Shown in pieces: positions 28,436 through 38,072 of a DNA stretch of 56,673 nt. This stretch comes from Borrelia puertoricensis (GTDB lineage: Bacteria > Spirochaetota > Spirochaetia > Borreliales > Borreliaceae), in assembly GCF_023035875.1 (NCBI RefSeq), contig NZ_CP075400.1:1-56673 (forward strand). Reading direction: 5' to 3'. Under the pieces are notes generated by a model. The model was given only the letters and a program-made list of their open reading frames with translations. It did not search any database and was not told the origin of the DNA. The position numbers and the translations under genes are program-made. Positions within the stretch are counted from its first letter, which is position 1. Every line of letters begins with the position of its first letter.

Positions 28436-28999
28436 ATGCAGAGCGTGTTAGAATGCCTTAAAGAGAAAAAGTTAGAAATTAAGGATAAAGTAAAAAGCAG
28501 AGGTCTTTTTATAAAAATAGAAAAAATTGATAACAAAACAATATATCACACAAAGATAATGAATGATTTCTATGCGTTTGGAATTGATGAAAAACAAAAG
28601 GATAAATTCTTTATTTCATTTAGAAAGCTATTTAATCAATTAAAAGTAGAGTGGTTTAGTTTATTTCCTATAAAAGAAAGTGATAAATTTTTAGGCATTC
28701 ATTATGGCTATAGAAAGCCTTTACAAAACATTATAGTAAGATATGAGCATGAAGGAGTATCTAAAACATATACCTTTTCAAAAGTTTATTACATAGAATT
28801 TAGATTTAAAAAAGGAAGTGTGTTTTGTTATATTAAGGGAATTTATCGTTTAATTAAAAAAGAAAGGTTACAGACAACTTATAATAATTTGCTGCTTAGT
28901 CGAATGCTCAATTTAGAAGAACAAGTATATGAATTTTATAATAAGAAACTACCTAAAGGAGGCATTATAACTAAATGGATAGAAAAAAACCTAAAATAA
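28436..28999 (+). CDS. plasmid maintenance protein, PF50 (DUF226) family
   Basis: 187 residues; ATG 6 bases after AAGGA. Recognisable as the PF50/DUF226 family that sits between PF57 and PF32 on Borrelia plasmids: RGLFIKIEKIDNKTIYHTKI, then FFISFRKLFNQLKVEWFSLF and GIYRLIKKERLQTTYNNLL. The biochemical role is not established; it is needed for stable maintenance of some plasmids. The 3' end overlaps the ParA gene by 25 bases, and the ParA ribosome site lies inside it (AAAGGAGG), so the two are probably translationally coupled. Confidence 0.85.
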   Translation: MQSVLECLKEKKLEIKDKVKSRGLFIKIEKIDNKTIYHTKIMNDFYAFGIDEKQKDKFFISFRKLFNQLKVEWFSLFPIKESDKFLGIHYGYRKPLQNIIVRYEHEGVSKTYTFSKVYYIEFRFKKGSVFCYIKGIYRLIKKERLQTTYNNLLLSRMLNLEEQVYEFYNKKLPKGGIITKWIEKNLK

Positions 29000-29724
29000 T
29001 TACTATTGCTTCAATTAAAGGAGGTGTTGGGAAAAGTACAAGTGCTATAATATTTGCAACTCTTTTGGCAAAAGATCATAAAGTACTTTTAATCGATATG
29101 GATACTCAAGCATCTTCTACTAGCTATTTTATTAATACAATAGAAAAACAAAAAGTGGATATTATTCAATATAATATATATGAGGTAATAAAAAATAATA
29201 TAAATGTTAACGAATCAATTATCAATATCTATGATGGTTTAGATTTAATTCCAAGTTATTTGAGTCTGTATCAATTCAATGCAGAAACGATTTTATTTAA
29301 AGAAATGAGATTAAAAGAAAATTTAAAATTACTCAATATCAAATACGATTATATAATATTAGATACTAATCCAAGTTTAGATTTTACTTTAGTTAATGCT
29401 TTAGTTGTTAGTAATTATATTATAGTTCCAATGACGGCTGAAAAGTGGGCTGTAGAGAGTTTGCAATTATTAGAGCATTTCATTAAAAAGGCAGGATTTA
29501 AAATACCTATATTTTTAATTGTAACAAGATTTAGAACCAATAAAACGCATAAATATTTGTTAAACTTAATAAAACCTAGAGAAAATTTTTTAGGTTCTAT
29601 CAAGGAACGAGAAGATTTAAATAGAAAAATAGCCAATAATGCTACTTTTGATATTGATAAAGATTATATAAAAGAATATCAGGATATTTTTAATAAATTT
29701 TTAAAAAAAATAAATACAGTATAG
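28975..29724 (+). CDS. parA: plasmid partition ATPase ParA, PF32 family
   Basis: 249 residues of the ParA/Soj family. Deviant Walker A KGGVGKSTSA at ~residue 15, Walker A' LLIDMDTQASSTSYF at ~residue 40, and the Walker B-like YDYIILDTNPSLDF at ~residue 125. It drives plasmid partition by ATP-dependent nucleoid binding, working with a DNA-binding partner and a centromere site. PF32 sequence types are thought to set plasmid compatibility. PF49 follows after 37 bases. Intact. Confidence 0.95.
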   Translation: MDRKKPKIITIASIKGGVGKSTSAIIFATLLAKDHKVLLIDMDTQASSTSYFINTIEKQKVDIIQYNIYEVIKNNINVNESIINIYDGLDLIPSYLSLYQFNAETILFKEMRLKENLKLLNIKYDYIILDTNPSLDFTLVNALVVSNYIIVPMTAEKWAVESLQLLEHFIKKAGFKIPIFLIVTRFRTNKTHKYLLNLIKPRENFLGSIKEREDLNRKIANNATFDIDKDYIKEYQDIFNKFLKKINTV

Positions 29725-29761
29725 GTTTTTCGTCCATTTAATGGACAAAAGGAGGATAAAA

Positions 29762-30298
29762 GTGCAAATTCAAGTAAATGATAGAGTTTTAAAAAAAATT
29801 GATAGCGAAGAAGAATTAAGGATTTATTATAATAGATTAAAGGAAAATTTTATAAATTCTTTTAAAAAGGAAATAGTCTATAAAATAGAGTGTATGAAGA
29901 TCTTAAAGGAAATAAAGGATAATGAGTATTATAAGATGGATGGATTTAAGACTTTTGATTCATTTACTAAAAATTTTAAAATAGCAAGGAGTCAGATATA
30001 TAACTATTTAAAGTTAGCAGGTGCCATGGAAAATGGACTTATCAGTGAAGAGTATCTATTAGAGAATGGTATTAATGATTCGCTTGATTTAATAAAGAAT
30101 AAGGAAAGATCAACACTTAAAACATCAAAACAAAATCCAATAAAGCCATTAAAATTTCAACTTAAAAAACAAGAAAGTTATGATTTTTACAAACAAGATT
30201 CAAAATTTATAGCGTTCTTTTTAGATGAAATTTTTTCAAATCAGAAAGATTTACTTGACAAGCTTCTGAAAAAATTTAAGGATTTAAAAAATGAATGA
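29762..30298 (+). CDS. PF49 family partition/maintenance protein
   Basis: 178 residues from GTG at 29762. The frame also opens at an ATG 21 bases earlier, but that ATG precedes AAAGGAGG, which is placed exactly right (6 bases) for the GTG; I therefore choose GTG, giving MQIQVNDRVLKKIDSEEELR. Typical PF49 features: FKTFDSFTKNFKIARSQIYN, a helix-turn-helix-like segment (~residues 65-85) that could bind DNA as a ParB-like partner. The basic C-terminus ends KLLKKFKDLKNE. It is the last gene of the replication/partition set, followed by a terminator. Confidence 0.82.
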   Translation: MQIQVNDRVLKKIDSEEELRIYYNRLKENFINSFKKEIVYKIECMKILKEIKDNEYYKMDGFKTFDSFTKNFKIARSQIYNYLKLAGAMENGLISEEYLLENGINDSLDLIKNKERSTLKTSKQNPIKPLKFQLKKQESYDFYKQDSKFIAFFLDEIFSNQKDLLDKLLKKFKDLKNE

Positions 30299-30361
30299 TA
30301 AGCTTTTATAGCTATTTAAATAGCAGTTGATTTTACTTTAATTTTGATGTATTGTACTATT

Positions 30362-30399
30362 AGTAGGTTCTCTTTTTGAACTACCTATTTTTTTTTGGT
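30362..30399 (+). terminator. intrinsic terminator after the replication/partition genes
   Basis: GTAGGTTC, a T-rich loop, then GAACTAC with one bulge, followed by a long T-run. It closes the PF57-PF50-PF32-PF49 unit. Confidence 0.7.
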
Positions 30400-30415
30400 T
30401 ATTTTGTTGAGGCAA

Positions 30416-30461
30416 TAGGCCTTACTTAAGTATTTTATCAAGACTTCTTAAGTAAGGCCTA
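30416..30461. repeat. perfect 15-bp inverted repeat
   Basis: TAGGCCTTACTTAAG (30416-30430) and its exact complement (30447-30461), with a 16-base spacer. It lies just beyond the partition-gene terminator and abuts the next, larger palindrome. Confidence 0.9.
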
Positions 30462-30524
30462 TAATTTTTTTATTCTTAAGTTTTAAATACCACACTATTA
30501 AAACTTAAGAATAAAAAAATTATA
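30460..30524. repeat. perfect 26-bp inverted repeat, candidate partition or origin site
   Basis: Arms 30460-30485 and 30499-30524 are exact complements around 13 bases. The arms contain TTCTTAAG and a T7/A7 run. No coding sequence crosses it. Both palindromes share TTAAG cores. The position next to ParA/PF49 fits a centromere-like site, but a terminator or cruciform is also possible. Confidence 0.85.
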
Positions 30525-30611
30525 GGAGTTAATCACAACAAATAAAATAACAAGAAATAAAATATAAAATACAAAACCTAGAATGTGTAAAGCAGTTAAG
30601 AAACTAAATAA

Positions 30612-31509
30612 ACAACAAAGAAAAAAATAACAGATATAATAATAAATGAGCAAAATTCAGTAGCAAATGAAAATCAAGTAAAAAGAGACTTTCTAAAGTC
30701 TCTCTACAGTTTACGTATGAATTTAAGTAGTGTTGCTAAGAACCTTAATGGATATGGATATAAGTATCAAGATTTTAATGAGATAATAAGGGAAATCAAG
30801 AGTGTTATAAAGAGCAATAATCTAGATATTGATTTTGTACAATATCCAACTATAAAGAATTTTGATGGTGATTTAGTTAAGGTTATTACAACAACATTTT
30901 ACAGTCCAAGTAGTGGTTACTGTGAGTCATTTGATACGACTATTTATACAGAAGAATTTTTTTCTCTAGGCGCCAAGAATCAAAATATATTACCTCAATT
31001 TATAGGTTTATGTATGATATACACTAGAGGATATGCTCTTGTAGGATACTATCAATTGAGAGTGAAATTGACACTAATGCTAGTTCCTTGGAGCGTATTT
31101 AAGAAGCTAATGAAGAACAAGCTAGTAGTGTAAATGTTCCATCTATAAATTCTCTAAAGAAAGATAAAGGTATTAGTAGTAAAGAAGCAAATACTAAATT
31201 AGTAATTAAAAGCACAATAAAACAGCAATCTGTGAGTTATACATCTATAACTAAGCTTGAGAGTTTCCTTAAACATATACCGCTAAGTATCCTTATTATA
31301 AGGAGTTGTTACAAGTATCTAAGAGAATGCATTCGGTATTAGATGAGATACCTTTTGATAATTTAGAGATAATAGATAAGTTTTTATTACAATTACAGAG
31401 TGATGATGATTCTAATATATTCAGTTATTTTGAAACTAAACCAGAGCTTAAAACTATAGAATATTGGACCGAGTTTATAAATAATTATTTAACTTATTTT
31501 ATCTTTTAA
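30612..31509 (+). pseudogene. ERF-type single-strand annealing recombinase, decayed
   Basis: The open frame 30717-31133 reads upstream without a start codon (NEQNSVANENQVKRDFLKSL, YSLRM) and continues SSVAKNLNGYGYKYQDFNEI, then SNNLDIDFVQYPTIKNFDGD and YTRGYALVGYY. This matches the start of Borrelia phage ERF proteins, which anneal single-stranded DNA. After GYALVGYY the frame is lost: a second frame reads IESEIDTNASSLERI, stop, EANEEQASSVNVPSINSLKK, and a third gives KYPYYKELLQVSKRMHSVLD at the end. Lost start, at least two frameshifts and a stop: clearly dead. vlp homology resumes right after it. Confidence 0.75.
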
Positions 31510-31530
31510 CGAGAACTTGGATTACTTTCA

Positions 31531-32478
31531 TTGCAGAGTTCTAAGAATAGATTCTTAAAATCTATTCTTAGTTTAAGTAATGGATTCTTAAATGTTTTTA
31601 CTTCCCTTTCTGATATGGTTGGAGGGGTTTTAGGGTTTAATACTGCTACTAAAAAGTCTGACGTTGGGAACTATTTTAAGACTATAGAAAAAAGCTTAAC
31701 AACAACTAAGACATCCCTTGAGAAAATTGTTGCTGATATGAAATCTGAGAATAATCCTAATGCTTCTGCAGTTGAGAGTGCTGTAACTAAATTAGTTGGT
31801 GAATCACTTAGTAAGATAATTGATGGAGCAAAGACCGTTAGTGAGGCTGTTGGTACTACAGGTGATGACCTACTTGGTAATGTTGGTGCTACTAATGCTG
31901 CTGGTGTTGCTGGTACTAAAGTTGATGAATTAATAAAAGGGATTAAATCAATTGTTGATGTGGTACTCGGAGATAAAGGTAATCCTGAAGCAGGTGATAG
32001 TAAAAAAGCCGAAGATGGTTCTACTGCAAGAACCGCTAATGCTGGTGCGGGTAAATTGTTTGCTAACGATAATGCCGGAGCTGCAGCTGCTGCAAAAAAA
32101 TCAGCTGCTGATGCTGCTAAGGCTGTTGGGGCTGTAACTGGTGCTGACATTTTACAAGCTATAGTTAAAAGTGGCTCTAGCGCAGCAGCTGATGCTGCTA
32201 AGGCTAATGCTAAAGATGGCACCATTGCAGGTGCTATTGCATTAACAGCTATGGCTAAGAATGGTAAATTTTCTGGTCCTAGTGCTGAAGCTGCTGAATA
32301 TGCTCCGGCAGTTAAAGGGGTGGCTGTAAGTGCTGTTACTAAAGCATTAGATACTCTCACCATAGCAATAAGAAACACTATTGACTCAGGCCTTAAAACT
32401 GTTAAAGATTCTATGAAAATTAATCCTACTGATACTCCCGTAACTAATGATAAGCAGACCCCTGAAACTAAAAATTAA
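31531..32478 (+). CDS. vlp: class B vlp cassette lacking leader and lipobox
   Basis: First vlp of the right arm. The frame (315 residues) opens at TTG with [20 protein letters not shown], which is class B (compare DPQSRFLKS). The lipobox Cys and everything before it are missing, and the upstream DNA is the ERF relic. The body is complete: [56 protein letters not shown] and [25 protein letters not shown] replaces the usual ALRAMA, a variant shared with the copy at 46696. A donor cassette, not expressible as a lipoprotein. Confidence 0.82.
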   Translation: MQSSKNRFLKSILSLSNGFLNVFTSLSDMVGGVLGFNTATKKSDVGNYFKTIEKSLTTTKTSLEKIVADMKSENNPNASAVESAVTKLVGESLSKIIDGAKTVSEAVGTTGDDLLGNVGATNAAGVAGTKVDELIKGIKSIVDVVLGDKGNPEAGDSKKAEDGSTARTANAGAGKLFANDNAGAAAAAKKSAADAAKAVGAVTGADILQAIVKSGSSAAADAAKANAKDGTIAGAIALTAMAKNGKFSGPSAEAAEYAPAVKGVAVSAVTKALDTLTIAIRNTIDSGLKTVKDSMKINPTDTPVTNDKQTPETKN

Positions 32479-32509
32479 TAACAAATACATAATTAAATAA
32501 AGTCATTTT

Positions 32510-32545
32510 AGGAAAACTTTTCTCTTCATAAGAAATTGTTTTCCT
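32510..32545 (+). terminator. class A/B/C vlp 3' hairpin
   Basis: AGGAAAAC/GTTTTCCT then T4, 3' of the class B cassette ending at 32478. Confidence 0.75.
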
Positions 32546-32591
32546 TTTGTGTTTATATAGTCTTTCTGAGGTAATAAGGAGGCACGTGATA

Positions 32592-33655
32592 ATGAAAAGA
32601 ATTACTTTATGTGCGTTATTTTGACTTTATTTTTACTTCTCAGTTGTGGCAGTGGTACTACTAGTGCTGGGGATCCTAAAACCACTTTCTTAACTTCTAT
32701 TGCTAATTTAAGTAATGACTTCTTAAATGTTTTTACTTCCCTTTCTGATATGGTTGGAGGGGTTTTAGGGTTTAATACTAATACTAAGAAGTCTGATGTT
32801 GCAGTTTACTTTAAAACTGTTCAGGAGACTCTTTCATCTACGAAGAGATCCCTTGAGAAAATTGTAGAAGACATGAAATCTGAAAATAATCCTAATGCTT
32901 CTAAAACTGAGACTACTGTAAGAACATTAGTTGATGATACTCTTAGTAAGATAATTGATGGTGCTAAAACTGCTAGTGAGGCTATTGGTTCTGATGCTAG
33001 TGACCTACTTGGTAATGTTGCTGCTGGTGGGGCTGGTGCTGCTGCCGGTGCTAAAGGTGAAAATGTTGAAAACTTAATCAAGGGAATCAAACATATAGTA
33101 GACATAGTTCTTAAAGGCAAAGGAAGTGCTGATGCTGGTACCGATAAAAAAGCTGATGATCTTGCTGCAAGAACCGCTAATGATGGTGTAGCAAAACTAT
33201 TTGCTTCTGATAATGCTGGTGATGAGGCCAATTTAAAAAAAGTTGCAGCTGATGCAGCTAAAGCTGTTGGAGCTGTAACTGGTGCTGACATATTACAAGC
33301 TATAGTTAAAGATGGTGGTGCTGCTGCTAAATTGGCTATTAATAATACTGCCTCTGCTGGTGGTGTTGCTACTGCCGATAATGCAAAAGATGCAACTGTT
33401 GCAGGAGGCATAGCTTTAAGAGCTATGGCTAAGAATGGTAAATTTGCTGGTTCTAGTGATAATGCTAATGATGATGCTAAAAAAGCAGTAGAGGGAGCAG
33501 CTCTGAGCGCAGTAACTAAAGCATTAGATACTTTAACTATTGCTATAAGAAACACTATAGACGGGGGGCTTAAGACTGTTAAAGATGCAATAAAATTTAA
33601 TTCTACTGATACCTCTGTAACTACTGATAAGCAGGTTCCTGAAACTAAAAGTTAA
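32592..33655 (+). pseudogene. vlp: class A/B mosaic vlp with frameshift in the signal peptide
   Basis: The ribosome site and ATG are intact, but the leader has T4 where sister genes have T5 (GCGTTATTTTGAC for GCGTTATTTTTGAC), so [10 protein letters not shown] meets TGA. The rest is open: [19 protein letters not shown], then class [12 protein letters not shown], switching to class [18 protein letters not shown]. Late blocks [36 protein letters not shown] and [19 protein letters not shown] are normal. The lesion is a single base in a run. Confidence 0.85.
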
Positions 33656-33704
33656 TAATCAAAATTATTAATAACAAATACATAACTAAATAAAGTCATT
33701 ATTA

Positions 33705-33742
33705 GGAAAACTATGTCTCTCTTTATGAGAATTGTTTTCCTT
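33705..33742 (+). terminator. class A/B/C vlp 3' hairpin
   Basis: AGGAAAAC/GTTTTCCT then T4, 3' of the vlp ending at 33655. The 5' flank reads GTCATTATTAGG rather than GTCATTTGAGG. Confidence 0.72.
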
Positions 33743-33789
33743 TTCCTATATCTTGTTCCCTTTTGAGTAAAAAAGGAGGGCATGTGATA

Positions 33790-34819
33790 ATGAAAAGAAT
33801 TACTTTATGTGCGTTATTAATGACTTTATTTTTACTTTTCAGTTGTGGCAAGTGGTACTACTAAGATGGAGGATCCTAAAACCACTTTCTTAAACTCTAT
33901 TGCTAATTTAGGTAAAGGGTTCTTAGATGTTTTTACTTCTCTTTCTGATATGATTACTGGGACTTTTGGTATTAAGGCTGACACTAAGAAATCTGACATT
34001 GGTAACTATTTCACTTCTATTGAAAAAACTATGATATCTGTTAAAAAGAAGTTACAAGATCAAATTGCTACTAATGGGAATTATGAGAAAGTTAAGACAG
34101 TTGTTGATACGTTTATTACGGGCACATTAGACAAGATCGCTGAAGGGGCAAAAGAGGCATCAAAAGGGGCTACTGGTGAGGCTATAGGAAATGCTACTTC
34201 TGCTGGGCATGGGGCTACTCCTGCTGACAAAGACTCTGTTATCTCATTAGTTAAAGGAATTAAAACTATTGTTGATGTGGTTTTAAAAGATAAGGGTGAT
34301 GCAGGTGCTACTAAAACAGGAGATGATAAAAAAGCAGCAGCTGATGCTAAAGAAGAAAATATTGCAAAGGCATCAGCTAGTATTGGAGCGGTCACTGGTG
34401 CTGACATCCTAAAAGCTATTGCTAACTCTAAAGAAAACCCTAATACTGATAGTAATGAGGGAATAGAAAAAGCTACAGATGCTGCTGAGATTGCTATTTC
34501 TAAGGCTGTTGCTAACAAAAAAGAGATTAAAGAGGCAGGAGCTAAGAAAGATGCTATTATTGCTGCTGGAATAACTCTAAGAGCTATGGCTAAGGATGGT
34601 AAGTTTGCGGCTAATAACAATGCTAAAGATGCTGATGCAGTCAATGGTGTTGCTGCTAATGCTGTGGGTAAAACTTTAAGTACTCTTATTATTGCTATTA
34701 GGAATACTGTTGATAGTGGTTTAAAGACAATAAGTGAAGTACTAGCAGCAGTTAAACAAGAAGATAAATCTGTAGATTCTACTATACCTGCAGACTCAGC
34801 AACCGGTAGCCAGCAATAA
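33790..34819 (+). pseudogene. vlp: class A vlp frameshifted just after the lipobox
   Basis: The leader [19 protein letters not shown] is intact, but TGTGGCAAGTGG has one extra A against TGTGGCAGTGG, so translation leaves frame two codons after the Cys. The body reopens as [19 protein letters not shown], then [19 protein letters not shown], to TIPADSATGSQQ. The ribosome region is GGAGGGCATGTGATA, slightly changed. The centre is shorter than in sister class A genes, lacking the DKKDIGKLF stretch. The C-terminal tail SATGSQQ is shared with the left-arm copy at 7874. Confidence 0.85.
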
Positions 34820-34861
34820 TAAATAATTATTAAAATATACATAACTAAATAAAGTCATTTG

Positions 34862-34896
34862 AGGAAAACTCTTCTCTTTATGAGAATTGTTTTCCT
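34862..34896 (+). terminator. class A/B/C vlp 3' hairpin
   Basis: AGGAAAAC/GTTTTCCT then T4, 3' of the class A copy ending at 34819. Confidence 0.75.
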
Positions 34897-34942
34897 TTTA
34901 GTTATATTTGTCCTTCCCTGAGAAAAAAGGAGGCACGTGATA

Positions 34943-36013
34943 ATGAAAAGAATTACTTTATGTGCGTTATTAATGACTTTATTTTTACTTCTTAGTTGTG
35001 GCAGTGGGAGTACTAAGATGGAGGATCCTAAAACCACTTTCTTAGATTCATTAGTTAAGATAGGTCATGGGTTTTACGAGATTTTTGGTATTTTTGGTAA
35101 TGCTATTGGGGATGCTTTTGGACTTACAGCAGTTAAATCGGGTGACAAGAAAAGTAAAGTTGGTGAACACTTTGATAAGATAAAAAAAGGTTTGGAAGAT
35201 ACTAATGGGAAATTAAAAGAGCTATCAGGTGAAATATCTGGAGCAAAGAATGCTAATAGCAGCACAATTGAATCTGTTAAGAGTGCAATTAACAGTGCTA
35301 ATGATGTCTTTGAACAACTAATTGCTGCTCTAATTACACTTGCTGATGTAACTAAAGAAGATGTTCTGCTTGGTGGTCATAATAATAATGCTGCTCCTGG
35401 TGCTGCTGATGAAAATGACGTTAAGACTATTATTGAAAATGTAAAGACAATTATTGAGGTAGCAGATAAGTCTGATGTAAAGATTGAGAAAGGGACTGAA
35501 GGTGGTGCTATTACTGCTAATGCTTCTACTGATGCCCCTGCTGTTCTTGGTGGTAATAATGCTCATGCTGCTGCTGGAGCTGGTTCTAAATTAGCTGATG
35601 AAGTAACTAAAGCTGATCCATGGGCTATAATAGATAAGATTAAAAATGCTACTGCTACTACTCCTGCTAAACTTAACGGTGCCAATAATGAAGTTGGAGC
35701 ACTTGCTGCTTCTAATGACAAGGCTGATGCTGCAGCTGGTGCTAAAAGTAATGCTGATCTAGTAGCAGCAGTAGCCCTCAAAGCTATGACTAAGAATGGT
35801 AAATTTAGTGCTGTTGATGCTGATAAAGATATTGTTAAGGCGGCAGCAGCTAGTGCTGTAAATAAGGTACTGGGAATACTTGATTTTATAATTAGGAAAA
35901 CAGTAAGTAGCAATCTAAATAAGATAAAAGAAGCTGTTAAGGGGATACAGTACTCTGAGACTACTACTCAATCAACAGAAGCTAGTGCCGCTCAACCTAC
36001 TGCTACTAAATAA
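34943..36013 (+). CDS. vlp: class C variable large protein with class A-type N-terminus, intact
   Basis: 356 residues; full ribosome site and leader [19 protein letters not shown]. The first mature residues GSGSTKMEDPKTTFLDS are of the class A/B type, while all other class C copies have ESKNTF or ENKNTF here. From [19 protein letters not shown] it is class C throughout: [35 protein letters not shown] and VLGILDFIIRKTVSSNLNK. The recombination point is thus around TFLDS. It is the only complete, leader-bearing class C gene on the right arm. Confidence 0.92.
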   Translation: MKRITLCALLMTLFLLLSCGSGSTKMEDPKTTFLDSLVKIGHGFYEIFGIFGNAIGDAFGLTAVKSGDKKSKVGEHFDKIKKGLEDTNGKLKELSGEISGAKNANSSTIESVKSAINSANDVFEQLIAALITLADVTKEDVLLGGHNNNAAPGAADENDVKTIIENVKTIIEVADKSDVKIEKGTEGGAITANASTDAPAVLGGNNAHAAAGAGSKLADEVTKADPWAIIDKIKNATATTPAKLNGANNEVGALAASNDKADAAAGAKSNADLVAAVALKAMTKNGKFSAVDADKDIVKAAAASAVNKVLGILDFIIRKTVSSNLNKIKEAVKGIQYSETTTQSTEASAAQPTATK

Positions 36014-36048
36014 ATTATCTAATTAAATAATCTAAATAAAGTCATTTG

Positions 36049-36083
36049 AGGAAAACTCTTCTTTTTATAAGAATTGTTTTCCT
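36049..36083 (+). terminator. class A/B/C vlp 3' hairpin
   Basis: AGGAAAAC/GTTTTCCT then T4, 3' of the class C vlp ending at 36013. Confidence 0.75.
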
Positions 36084-36127
36084 TTTATTTGTTTTGCCCC
36101 TTTGAGGTAATAAGGAGGCACGTGATA

Positions 36128-36757
36128 ATGAAAAGAATTACTTTATGTGCGTTATTTTTGACTTTATTTTTGCTTATTTCTTGTAATACTTCAGGAAAGA
36201 ATCTTACAGATGATGAAGTGGCTAAATCTGATGGTACTGTTATTGACCTAGCTAAAATAACTAAGAATATAACAGACACTGTTGCTTTTGCTAAAGATGT
36301 TAAAGAAATTCATTCTTTAGTTAAATCCATTGATACACTAGCTAAAGCTATTGGTAAGAAGATAGTTGCTGGTGGTGCTACTGGTACTGTATCTAATAAG
36401 AATGCTTCTTTGGTGGCAGGAGCATATAATGTAATAGTTGCAGTAGAGACTAAGTTGGGAGAATTAGAGAAGAAAGTTGGGCTTTCTAGTGATTTGAAGG
36501 GTAAAGTTACTGCTGCAATGGCTGCAGGTACAAAATTTTTGACTACGTTAAAGGGAGCAACTAATGAGATTGGACAAGATGAGACTACTGATGAAAATGC
36601 AAAAAAAGCTATAGATATAAGTGATGCTACTGGAGATAAAGGTGCCAAAGATCTTATTGCCTTGAACACATCAGTTAATGAGTTGTTAACGGATGCTGAA
36701 GCTGCAGTAACGTCTGCTATTAAGGAGCTTGCAAGTCCTGTTAAACCCTCTAACTAA
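36128..36757 (+). CDS. vsp: variable small protein (Vsp)
   Basis: 209 residues; ATG after GGAGGCACGTGATA; leader [19 protein letters not shown] with lipidation at Cys19. NTSGKNLTDDEVAKSDGTV and [19 protein letters not shown] follow. The central ~80 residues (GTVSNKNASLVAGAYNVIV through KGATNEIGQDE) are nearly identical to the vsp at 38123, while the two C-termini differ (DATGDKGAKDLIALNTSVN here). That pattern points to gene conversion between neighbours. Complete and with a full leader. Confidence 0.93.
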   Translation: MKRITLCALFLTLFLLISCNTSGKNLTDDEVAKSDGTVIDLAKITKNITDTVAFAKDVKEIHSLVKSIDTLAKAIGKKIVAGGATGTVSNKNASLVAGAYNVIVAVETKLGELEKKVGLSSDLKGKVTAAMAAGTKFLTTLKGATNEIGQDETTDENAKKAIDISDATGDKGAKDLIALNTSVNELLTDAEAAVTSAIKELASPVKPSN

Positions 36758-36831
36758 GGATAAATTATTATTATAAGATTAGTTTTTAATTAATAGTAAT
36801 TTTCTTATAAAATAAAGTCTATAAATAATAA

Positions 36832-36860
36832 GCTAAGAGTTTCCTTCTCTTAGCTTTTTT
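36832..36860 (+). terminator. vsp 3' hairpin with T-run
   Basis: GCTAAGAG/CTCTTAGC then T7, 3' of the vsp ending at 36757. The flank carries AAATAAAGTC. Confidence 0.82.
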
Positions 36861-36932
36861 TGTTTCTTTATTTCTTTTTTTACTTGTTTTAGCATTGATT
36901 TTATCTTGTTTTATCTCTTAATAATAACTTAA

Positions 36933-37946
36933 GATTACTTACTTTTACTTCTTAGTTGTGGCAGTGGCAGTACTAGTGCTGAGGATTCTCAGGGTAGATT
37001 CTTAAAGTCTGTTATTAGTTTAGGTAATGACTTTTTAAATGTTTTTACTTCCCTTACTGATATGGTTGGAGGGGTTTGAGGATTTAATACTACTACTAAA
37101 AAATCTGATGTTGGGAACTATTTTAAGACTATAGAAAAAAGCTTAACAACAACTAAGACATCCCTTGAGAAAATTGTTTCTGACATGAAATCTGAGAATA
37201 ATCCTAATGCTGATGCTACTGATATGGCAGTAAAAAAACTAGTTAGTGAATCACTTGATAAGATAATACAGGGTGCTAAGACTGCTAATGAGGCTATTGG
37301 TGATGCTGGTGACCTGCTTGCTAATGTTGCTGCTCAGGGTTCTGGTGGTGTTGCTGGAGATGTCGATAAATTAGTACAGGGTATTAAATCAATTGTAGAC
37401 GTAGTTCTTAAAAATGAAGGTAAACATGATGCTGGTACTGCTAAAAAGGCTGATGATCTTGGAGATCGTGCTGCAGGTAATGCTCAGAATGGTGAAGCAG
37501 GTAAATTATTTACCAATGCTGCTATTGGTACTGATGTAAAGAAATCAGCTGCTGATGCCTCTAAAGCAGTTGGGGCTGTAACTGGTGCTGATATATTACA
37601 AGCTATGGTTAAAGAGAATGGTGATGCTGCTAAGTTAGCTAAAAATAATGATGGTAATGCTAATATTGGTGTTGCCCCTAAAGATGCGACTATAGCAGGA
37701 GGTATTGCACTGCGAGCAATGGCTAAGGATGGTAAATTTGCTACTGATGCTGCAGGTGATGCTGATGCTAAAAAAGCAGTAGAGGGAGCAGCTCTGAGCG
37801 CAGTAACTAAAGCATTAGATACTTTAACTATTGCTATAAGAAACACTATTGATGCAGGTCTTAAGACTGTTAAAGATGCTATGAAAATTAATCCTACTGA
37901 TACCCCCATCACTACTGATATGCAGTTTACTGAAACTAAAAGTTAA
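36933..37946 (+). pseudogene. vlp: class B vlp cassette, start-less and with a nonsense codon
   Basis: The frame runs from [18 protein letters not shown] (no start codon; upstream is vsp 3' DNA), then [20 protein letters not shown]. There TGA at 37077-37079 replaces the Leu codon of GVLGF. After it the frame continues [20 protein letters not shown] to the stop. Conserved blocks are [36 protein letters not shown] and [26 protein letters not shown] replaces FTSLSDM. Doubly disabled. Confidence 0.85.
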
Positions 37947-37990
37947 TAATCAGAATTAATAAAATATACATAACTAAATAAAGTCATTTG

Positions 37991-38025
37991 AGGAAAACTC
38001 TTCTTTTCATAAGAATTGTTTTCCT
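37991..38025 (+). terminator. class A/B/C vlp 3' hairpin
   Basis: AGGAAAAC/GTTTTCCT then T4, 3' of the class B cassette ending at 37946. Confidence 0.75.
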
Positions 38026-38072
38026 TTTAGTTATATTTAACTTTCCCTTAGTAAAAAAGGAAGGACTATAAT

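Noticed and set aside
29741..29761. ATG start for the PF49 protein giving MDKRRIK
   Set aside because: This ATG lies before the AAAGGAGG site that correctly serves the GTG at 29762.
27188..30300. tRNA, rRNA or toxin-antitoxin genes in the core
   Set aside because: No cloverleaf, rRNA-like sequence or paired small toxin/antitoxin genes could be recognised.
31671..32378. Antisense frame of 235 residues over the class B cassette
   Set aside because: Same shadow effect; no start signals and composition typical of antisense vlp.
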